A stretch of DNA of 64,000 nucleotides, from NCBI GenBank assembly GCA_947455205.1, contig CANGNF010000002.1, positions 62,001 to 126,000 on the forward strand, written 5' to 3'. The notes beneath the pieces were generated by a model. That model searched no databases. It was not told the origin of the DNA and saw nothing but the letters and a program-made list of their open reading frames with translations. Source of the DNA: Acetobacteraceae bacterium. GTDB taxonomy: Bacteria > Pseudomonadota > Alphaproteobacteria > Acetobacterales > Acetobacteraceae. Below, piece by piece: positions 58,417-64,000 of the stretch. The translations under genes were made by a program, and so were the position numbers. Position 1 is the stretch's first letter, and every line of letters starts with the position of its first letter.

Positions 58417-59370
58417 CTACTCCGGCTGCACGCCGGCGGCCTGCACCACGGCGGCGTGGCGCTCGATTTCCGCGGTAAGGAAATCGCGGAAGGCGGCGAT
58501 GCTCATCGGCAGGCCGACCGCACCCAGCGCCGCCTGCGCGGCGATCACCTGGGGCTCGCCCAGGAAGCGATTCACCTCGGCGTTCAGCCGCTGCACCACG
58601 GTGGCCGGCATGGCGGCGGGGCCGAACAACCCGTTCCACAAGCCGGCCTCGAAGCCTGGCCAGGTCTCGGCCAGTGTCGGCAGTTCCGGCAACTGCGCGT
58701 CGCGCCTGGCGCCGCCGGTGGCGATGCCGCGGATCTGCCCGGCACGGATCAACGGCGCCAGGGTGAAGCTGCCGTCGAACATCAACTGGATCTGCCCGGC
58801 GACCAGGGAGGTCCGCGCCTCCGCGTAGTTGCGGAAGGGGATGTGCTGCATGCGGATGCCGGCCTGCACCGCCAGCCGCTCCATGGAAAGATGCAGCGCC
58901 GAGCCGGGGCCGGAGGAGGCGTAGTTCAGCTCGCCCGGATGCGCCTTGGCGTAGGCGATCAACTCGGCCAGCGAATGCACCGGCAGCGCGTTGGCGACGC
59001 AGAGCGCAAAGGGCACACTGTCGATCATCGCCACCGGCGCCAGGTCGGTCATCAGGCGGAAGGGGCGGCGAGGTTGCAGTGTCTCGTTGATGGTCTGGTT
59101 GGTGGTGGCGACCACCAGGGTGTGGCCATCCGGCGCGCTCTTCGCCACCACGTCCACGCCGATGGTGCCGGCCAAGCCAGGGCGGTTCTCCACCACCACC
59201 GGCTGGCCCAGCACCTGGCCCAGGCGCTCGGCCAGCAGCCGCGCCACCGTGTCGGTCATGCCGCCGGGGGAGTAGGGCACCACCAGGCGCAGCGGGCGGC
59301 GCGGCCAGGGTTCCTGCGCCAGGGCAGGCGTGGCCAGCGCGGCGAGGGCAAGTACGGTCCGACGGTTCAC
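58417..59370 (-). CDS. Tripartite tricarboxylate transporter-type binding protein (TctC/Bug) 2
   Basis: A second Bug protein of 317 residues. The GTG start at 59370 has a strong AGGAGG site 5 nt upstream and gives a short signal peptide (MNRRTVLALAALATPALAQE). Motifs are LRLVVPYSPGGMTDTVARLL, VVVENRPGLAGTIGVDVVAK and MQHIPFRNYAEART. It is 47 bp after the Gfo/Idh/MocA gene on the same strand. It differs substantially from the Bug proteins at 57355 and 60463, so the three are not tandem copies. It probably senses or captures a carboxylate. Confidence 0.9.
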   Translation of the reverse strand: MNRRTVLALAALATPALAQEPWPRRPLRLVVPYSPGGMTDTVARLLAERLGQVLGQPVVVENRPGLAGTIGVDVVAKSAPDGHTLVVATTNQTINETLQPRRPFRLMTDLAPVAMIDSVPFALCVANALPVHSLAELIAYAKAHPGELNYASSGPGSALHLSMERLAVQAGIRMQHIPFRNYAEARTSLVAGQIQLMFDGSFTLAPLIRAGQIRGIATGGARRDAQLPELPTLAETWPGFEAGLWNGLFGPAAMPATVVQRLNAEVNRFLGEPQVIAAQAALGAVGLPMSIAAFRDFLTAEIERHAAVVQAAGVQPE

Positions 59371-59417
59371 GACGCCTCCTGTGGCAGCGGCGCGGACGGT
59401 GCAATCGGCGTGCCGGC

Positions 59418-60413
59418 TCATGCCAGGGCGACCGTGCGCCGCTCCGCCAGGGATTGTTCCACCGCCGCGGCCAGCCGCACCAGGCGCATTCCGTCGGCGC
59501 CGGTGCCGAGGCGGGTGCCGCCATCGGCCAGGTCGAGCGCGAAGCCGTCCAGTTCATCGCGGTACAGGTCGCAGGCCGGCACGCTCTCGCTGTGCTTGCC
59601 CTCGGCATTGGTGACGGTGAGGGTGAACTCCTCCACCCAGCGCAGCGGCCCGGTGCGCAGCATGCCCTTGGTGCCCAGCACCGTCAGGTCGCTGCCGGAG
59701 AACGGTGCCTCGCGCGAGGCGCGCAGGCTGACCTGCACGTCGCTGGCGGTCTGCAGTAGCAGGCTGATGGTGTCGGCGCCCATGCCGCTGCCCGGCGGCG
59801 GAAAGGCCAGGCCGGAGACGCTGGCAAACTCGCTGCCCAAAAGGCGCGGCACCGCATCCAGCAGGTGCAGCCCGACGTCATAGAGAATGCCGCCGCCCTG
59901 GGCCGGGTCCTCACGCCAGGGCGCACGCTCGGAAAGCGGTGCGGCGCGTTCGATGGAGAGTGCGCGTGGCGTGCCGATGACGCCGGAGCGCAGCACCTGG
60001 CCGACGCGGTCGAGGAACTTCTCGAACCGCAGGTGCAGGCCGAGGCGCAGCATGACGCCGGCCTTGTCGCAGGCAGCGACCATGGCTTCGGCATCGGCGC
60101 TGGTCATCGCCAGCGGCTTTTCGCACAGCACATGCTTGCCGGCGGCGGCGGCGGCCAGCACCACCGGCAGGTGGCGGTCATTCGGCGTCATCACGAAGAC
60201 CGCATCCACATCCGGCGCGCGGACCAGTTCCTCGTAGCTTTCGTAGATCGTGGGGATGCCGAAGCGCTCGCCGAAGGCGCGGCCCTTGGCCGGGTCGCGC
60301 GTGGCGCCAGCCGTCACCACCGCGTGCTTCGCCCGCCCGGCGGCCGGCATGATGCCGTTGCCGGCCAGGGAACCGAGGCCGACCAGGCCCCACCGCAATG
60401 TCTCGACACGCAT
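59418..60413 (-). CDS. Gfo/Idh/MocA-family oxidoreductase
   Basis: The 331-residue NAD(P)-dependent enzyme has the Rossmann start RWGLVGLGSLAGNGIMPAAG (about residues 7-26), the conserved EKPLA in KHVLCEKPLAMT (about 97) and the substrate-side GGGILYDVGLHLLDAV with the catalytic-type Asp/His. Family members oxidise or reduce sugars, inositols and related polyols. Longer frames upstream of the ATG at 60413 are antisense noise. Its position between two Bug binding protein genes suggests a shared catabolic operon, though the intergenic gaps (47-49 bp) leave this open. Confidence 0.88.
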   Translation of the reverse strand: MRVETLRWGLVGLGSLAGNGIMPAAGRAKHAVVTAGATRDPAKGRAFGERFGIPTIYESYEELVRAPDVDAVFVMTPNDRHLPVVLAAAAAGKHVLCEKPLAMTSADAEAMVAACDKAGVMLRLGLHLRFEKFLDRVGQVLRSGVIGTPRALSIERAAPLSERAPWREDPAQGGGILYDVGLHLLDAVPRLLGSEFASVSGLAFPPPGSGMGADTISLLLQTASDVQVSLRASREAPFSGSDLTVLGTKGMLRTGPLRWVEEFTLTVTNAEGKHSESVPACDLYRDELDGFALDLADGGTRLGTGADGMRLVRLAAAVEQSLAERRTVALA

Positions 60414-60462
60414 GCCAGGCTCTCCGCAGAAGCGCCCAGCATAGCGCAGCGGCGTGCGCCGC

Positions 60463-61416
60463 CTACTCCCGCTCGATGCCCGCCAGCCGCACCACGGAAC
60501 TCCAGCGCGCCCGCTCGGCCGCAAGCGCCCGGTCCATGTCCTCCGGCGTGCCGCCCACCGGCTCGGCACCCCAGGAGAGCAGGCGCTCCCGCACCGCCGG
60601 CAGCCGCAGCAGCTTGTCGATCTCGCTGGCCAGGCGGCGGCGAATCTCCGGTGGGGTGCCGGCAGGCGCGGCGTAGCCCAGCCAGGCCGCGGCCTCGTAG
60701 TCCCTGATGCCGGCCTCGCGCAGCGTCGGCACGTCCGGCAGCAGCGGAAAGCGCGTGGCGCCCCCCACCGCCAGCGGCCGCAGCGTGCCGGCGCGGAAAT
60801 CCTCCAGGAAGCTCGGCGCCTGCTCGATCACCAGCTGGATGCGTCCGGCCAGCAGATCCGTGCGGGCGGGGGCGCCGCCGCGATACTGCACCATCTCCAT
60901 CGGCACGCCGCCGGCCAGGGTGCGGAACATCTCCACCGTCAGCCGCGACGCCATGCCGGAGGTGGCGAAGTTGATGCTGCCCGGCCGCGCCCGCGCCAGC
61001 GCCAGGAACTCCGCCACGGTGGAGACGCCGAGCGAGGCCGGCACGATCATCACATAGGGGATGGTGGCGACCATGGAGACGCCGACCAGGTCGCGCTCGG
61101 GGTCGTAGGGCAGGTTCTTGTAGACGAAGGGGTTGACCGCCATCGGCCCGGGGCTGCCGGCCAGCAGGGTGTAGCCATCCGGCGCCGCCTTCGCCACGGC
61201 ATCGGCGCCCAGCACGCCGAAGCCGCCGCCGCGATTTTCCACCGCCACCTGCTGGCCCAGCGGCGCGGCCAGGTTGTCGGCGATCAGCCGCGCGATCAGG
61301 TCGGTGGCGCCGCCGGGGGCGAAGGGCACCACCACGCGCAGCGGGCGCGCCGGCCAGGCCTGCGCCCGGGCCAGCGAAGGCAGCGTTAGGGCGCCCAGGA
61401 GCGTGCGGCGCCTCAT
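60463..61416 (-). CDS. Tripartite tricarboxylate transporter-type binding protein (TctC/Bug) 3
   Basis: The third Bug protein, 317 residues, has a signal peptide (MRRRTLLGALTLPSLARAQA) and the family boxes LRVVVPFAPGGATDLIARLI, VAVENRGGGFGVLGADAVAK and TLLAGSPGPMAVNP. Its ATG overlaps the stop of the flavin monooxygenase gene (ATGA), so the two are coupled: a periplasmic capture protein made together with an oxidising enzyme. No permease partner is encoded nearby. Ligand unknown. Confidence 0.9.
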   Translation of the reverse strand: MRRRTLLGALTLPSLARAQAWPARPLRVVVPFAPGGATDLIARLIADNLAAPLGQQVAVENRGGGFGVLGADAVAKAAPDGYTLLAGSPGPMAVNPFVYKNLPYDPERDLVGVSMVATIPYVMIVPASLGVSTVAEFLALARARPGSINFATSGMASRLTVEMFRTLAGGVPMEMVQYRGGAPARTDLLAGRIQLVIEQAPSFLEDFRAGTLRPLAVGGATRFPLLPDVPTLREAGIRDYEAAAWLGYAAPAGTPPEIRRRLASEIDKLLRLPAVRERLLSWGAEPVGGTPEDMDRALAAERARWSSVVRLAGIERE

Positions 61417-62744
61417 GGCAGGAACCTGTTGGCCGGGCGCGCCAGGCCAAGGTTGTCGCGCAGCGTGCGGCCCTCATACTCGCGCCTGAACAGGCCGCGG
61501 CGCTGCAACTCCGGCACCACCAGCCGGATGAAGCGCTCCAGCCCGGTCGGCACCACCGGCACCGCCATCATGAAGCCGTCGCAGGCCTTTTCCTCGTACC
61601 ATTGCTGCATGACATCGGCGACCTGGCGGGCGCTGCCCTTGAACAGGTTGCCCGCCATCTGCGGCAATATCCGCTGGCAGGTCTGCCGCACCGTCAGTCC
61701 TCCCTGCACCGCCATGGCGACAATGGCACGGCCGATGCCGGTGGGGCCGACATGCTCGCTTTCCAGCGCCGGCATCGGGCCGTCCAGCGGGTAGGCGGCC
61801 ATCTTCGTGCCGACCATCTTCGAGAGGTAGTCGAGCGCGACGGGCATCGGCACCAGCGCGTCCAACTGCTGGAACAGCGCGTCCGCCTCTTCCTCGGTCT
61901 CGCCGACGAAGATGGTCACGCCGCTGAGGATCTTCATGCTGTCGGGGGTGCGGCCATACTTCGCCAGCCGGCCCTTCAGGTCGGCGTAGAGGCGTTGGGC
62001 GTTGCCGATCGTGCCCTCGATGGCGAAGACGCAGTCGGCGGTGGCGGCCGAGAGTTCCTTGCCCATCTCCGATTGGCCCGCCGAGAACACCACCGGGTGC
62101 CCCTGTACCGGGCGCGGTGCGTTCAGCGGCCCGGCCACCTGGAAATGCTCGCCCCGGTGGTTCAGCGGATGCACCCGGTCCGCCCGCAGGAACTGGCCGC
62201 TGGCCTTGTCCTGCGGAAAGGCGTCGTCGGCCCAGCTGTCCCACAGCCCCTTCACCACCTGGGCGAATTCATGGGCGCGGGCGTAGCGGTCTTCGCGCGG
62301 GGCATGAGCCTCGTGGCTGAAGTTCAGCGCGTCGCCGGGGTTGGAGGTGGTGACCAGGTTCCACCCGGCGCGGCCACGACTGAGATGGTCCAGCGAGGCG
62401 AAGCGGCGGGCGACGGCGAAGGGCTCGTCATAGGTCGTGGTGGTGGTGGCAACCAGGCCGATATGCTCGGTCACCATCGCGAGCGCGGAGAGCAGCGTCA
62501 CCGGCTCGAACACCGCGGGCCGGTCGGACGGGCTGGTGGCGGCGAAGAGGTCCGGCTTGTCCACGTTGCGGACGCCGTTGCCATCGGCCAGGAACAGCAG
62601 GTCCAGCTTGCCGGCCTCGGCGATGCGCGCCAGGCGGACGGCGTTGTCCAGGTTGCTGGCGGGGCGGTCCCAGGCATCCGGGTGCCGCCATTCGCCGACA
62701 TGGCTGCCCTGGGCGTTGGCATTGGCGGCGAGGATCATCGGCAT
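61413..62744 (-). CDS. LLM-class flavin-dependent monooxygenase (NtaA/SnaA/DszA type)
   Basis: The 443-residue protein belongs to the bacterial-luciferase-like superfamily in the nitrilotriacetate monooxygenase group: EWRHPDAWDRPASNLDNAVR (about 18-37), EAGKLDLLFLADGNGVRNVD, HLSRGRAGWNLVTTSNPG and HEFAQVVKGLWDSW. These enzymes use reduced FMN from a separate reductase to oxidise substrates such as aminopolycarboxylates, pristinamycin or organosulfur compounds. No flavin reductase gene is in the window. It overlaps the third Bug gene by 4 bp and lies 112 bp from the epoxide hydrolase gene. Confidence 0.9.
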   Translation of the reverse strand: MPMILAANANAQGSHVGEWRHPDAWDRPASNLDNAVRLARIAEAGKLDLLFLADGNGVRNVDKPDLFAATSPSDRPAVFEPVTLLSALAMVTEHIGLVATTTTTYDEPFAVARRFASLDHLSRGRAGWNLVTTSNPGDALNFSHEAHAPREDRYARAHEFAQVVKGLWDSWADDAFPQDKASGQFLRADRVHPLNHRGEHFQVAGPLNAPRPVQGHPVVFSAGQSEMGKELSAATADCVFAIEGTIGNAQRLYADLKGRLAKYGRTPDSMKILSGVTIFVGETEEEADALFQQLDALVPMPVALDYLSKMVGTKMAAYPLDGPMPALESEHVGPTGIGRAIVAMAVQGGLTVRQTCQRILPQMAGNLFKGSARQVADVMQQWYEEKACDGFMMAVPVVPTGLERFIRLVVPELQRRGLFRREYEGRTLRDNLGLARPANRFLP

Positions 62745-62856
62745 GGGCGGTGGCCCCCACGGTGAGGCCTCCAGCTTGGCAAGCGCCGGCGGGGCGGCGC
62801 AAGGCCGCTGTCACCGGCGCAACCGTCGCCCTCAGCGCAGTTCCAATGATGCGCTT

Positions 62857-64000
62857 TCAGCGCAATGGCCGGAAAAACGCACGGATTTCCTCGGCCAGCG
62901 CTCGCGGCTGCTCCATGGCGGCGAAGTGGCCACCCTTCGGCATCACGCTCCAGCGGCGGATATCGGTGTAGGTGCGCGCCGCCAGCACCTGCGGCGGGCG
63001 CAGGATCTCGCGCGGGAACTGGCAGTAGCCCATCGGCACGTCCACCGTGCTGGGGATCGGCCATGGCCCGTGCATGCGCGCATAGTAGGGGTGGAAGGAG
63101 GCGCCGATGCAGCCGGTGAACCAGTACAGCGCGATGTTCGCCAGCATGCGCTCGCGGTCCACCGCGCTGTCCGGCGTGCCGTCATTGTCGGTCCAGGCGC
63201 GGAACTTCTCGACGATCCAGGCGGCCAGGCCGGCGGGCGAATCGCTGAGGCCGAAGGCCAGGGTCTGCGGCCTGGTGCCCTGGATCCACTGGTAGCCGGT
63301 CTCCTCCTTCAGGAAAGTCTGCAACTCCCCGAGGTAGCGCTGCTCCTCCGGCGTCGGCTCGGGCGCCGCCACCGGGTCCCGCCGCACCGCCAGCAGGTTG
63401 ATGTGGATGCCCAGCAGCTTCTCCGCATGCACGGCGCCGAGCCTTGAGGTGATGAAGGCACCCCAATCCCCGCCCTGCGCGGCGAAGCGCCGGTAGCCCA
63501 GCACCTCCGTCATCAGCTCCGCCAGGCAATCGGCAATCGCCTCCAGCCCGAAGCGCTTTTGCCCTGGCGTGAAGGACAGGCCGTAGCCGGGCAGGGAAGG
63601 CGCCACGACGGTGAAGGCATCGGCGGGGTCGCCGCCGAAGCGCGACGGGTGCGTCAACAGCGGGATCAGGTCCAGAAACTCGAAGACCGAGCCGGGCCAT
63701 CCATGCGAGAGCAGCAGCGGCGTCGGCGCCGGGCCTTCGCCCGGCACATGCAGGTAGTGCAGGTCGATGTCGTGCAGCCTGACCTTGAACTGCGGAAAGG
63801 CGTTCAGCGCCGCCTCCTGCGCCCGCCAGTCGAAGCCGTGCTGCCAGTGGCGCAGCAGGCCGGCCAGGTAGTCCACATCGGTGCCGTAGGTCCAGGGCGG
63901 CTCCGGCGCCTGGTCCGGCAGGCGGGTACGGGCCAGGCGGTCGTGCAGGTCGGCCAGCGCCTGGTCCGGCACGTTCAGGGTAAAGGCGGTCGGGGTCGTG
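62857..64000 (-). CDS. Epoxide hydrolase (EHN family), 5' truncated
   Basis: The gene runs off the right edge: the frame stays open from 64000 (TTPTAFTLNVPDQALADLHD), which is the normal family start minus perhaps one or a few residues, so a GTG at 63972 is not the true start. The about 381 visible residues show the EHN N-terminal helix domain, the oxyanion HGWPGS, the nucleophile Asp in QGGDWGAFI and the base His in PKGGHFAAMEQP. It opens epoxides or related ethers with water. A 15-bp palindrome covers its stop codon (62850-62864). Confidence 0.88.
   Translation of the reverse strand, partial: TTPTAFTLNVPDQALADLHDRLARTRLPDQAPEPPWTYGTDVDYLAGLLRHWQHGFDWRAQEAALNAFPQFKVRLHDIDLHYLHVPGEGPAPTPLLLSHGWPGSVFEFLDLIPLLTHPSRFGGDPADAFTVVAPSLPGYGLSFTPGQKRFGLEAIADCLAELMTEVLGYRRFAAQGGDWGAFITSRLGAVHAEKLLGIHINLLAVRRDPVAAPEPTPEEQRYLGELQTFLKEETGYQWIQGTRPQTLAFGLSDSPAGLAAWIVEKFRAWTDNDGTPDSAVDRERMLANIALYWFTGCIGASFHPYYARMHGPWPIPSTVDVPMGYCQFPREILRPPQVLAARTYTDIRRWSVMPKGGHFAAMEQPRALAEEIRAFFRPLR

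Overview
The window is high-GC DNA (about 70% by eye) packed with genes, mostly in short operons with 1-20 bp overlaps. The gene content suggests a high-GC alphaproteobacterium, most likely of the Acetobacteraceae (Roseomonas-like): an Lrp/trxB/LysR block, a lepB-rnc-era operon, an Hsp20 gene behind a ROSE-like leader, and many orphan tripartite-tricarboxylate (TctC/Bug) binding proteins. This assignment is inferred from gene content, not from a marker-gene comparison. I see no tRNA, rRNA, CRISPR array, insertion sequence or prophage gene.

Layout. (1) 1-4362, minus: an acid-CoA ligase beta subunit (cut by the window edge), two acyl-CoA dehydrogenases and an MmgE/PrpD protein, forming one catabolic operon with a recognisable promoter. 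(2) 4489-7132: hsp20 with a ROSE-like RNA thermometer and a strong terminator, rpmE (L31), two small lipoproteins, a pyridoxal kinase, and a structured minus-strand RNA candidate. (3) 7133-12580: LysR, thioredoxin reductase, a divergent Lrp/AsnC regulator, two MFS transporters and a VOC protein. (4) 12587-35890: a surface-polysaccharide region. It holds a GT-C-like membrane protein, galE, a Wzc-type tyrosine kinase, a Wza-type export lipoprotein, two acyltransferases, an O-antigen ligase/polymerase, a GH5-like hydrolase, two glycosyltransferases, an outer-membrane beta-barrel and an OprB porin. It is interrupted by mepA, cysK and the era-rnc-lepB operon, and it contains a compact type I secretion module. 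(5) 36058-45478, plus: a purine/nucleoside-type BMP-family ABC importer with 8-oxoguanine deaminase, then a divergent PEP carboxylase homologue and a truncated haemoglobin. (6) 45573-53037: a GntR regulator divergent from an operon of an alpha/beta hydrolase, a polysaccharide-deacetylase-fold hydrolase and a complete Liv-type ABC importer, probably for uptake and hydrolysis of a small amide or N-heterocycle. (7) 53034-64000, minus: a catabolic stretch with a large amidase, a split flavoprotein/2Fe-2S pair, three orphan TctC binding proteins, a Gfo/Idh/MocA oxidoreductase, a flavin-dependent monooxygenase and an epoxide hydrolase cut by the right edge.

The points most worth following are: the flavoprotein at 55655-57328, whose FAD-binding motif lies upstream of any ATG/GTG/TTG start; the minus-strand RNA at 6943-7085; the ROSE-like leader of hsp20; the type I secretion module framed by two unknown small proteins inside the polysaccharide locus; the PEP carboxylase homologue with altered active-site motifs; and two coupled mini-ORFs ahead of the purine importer.
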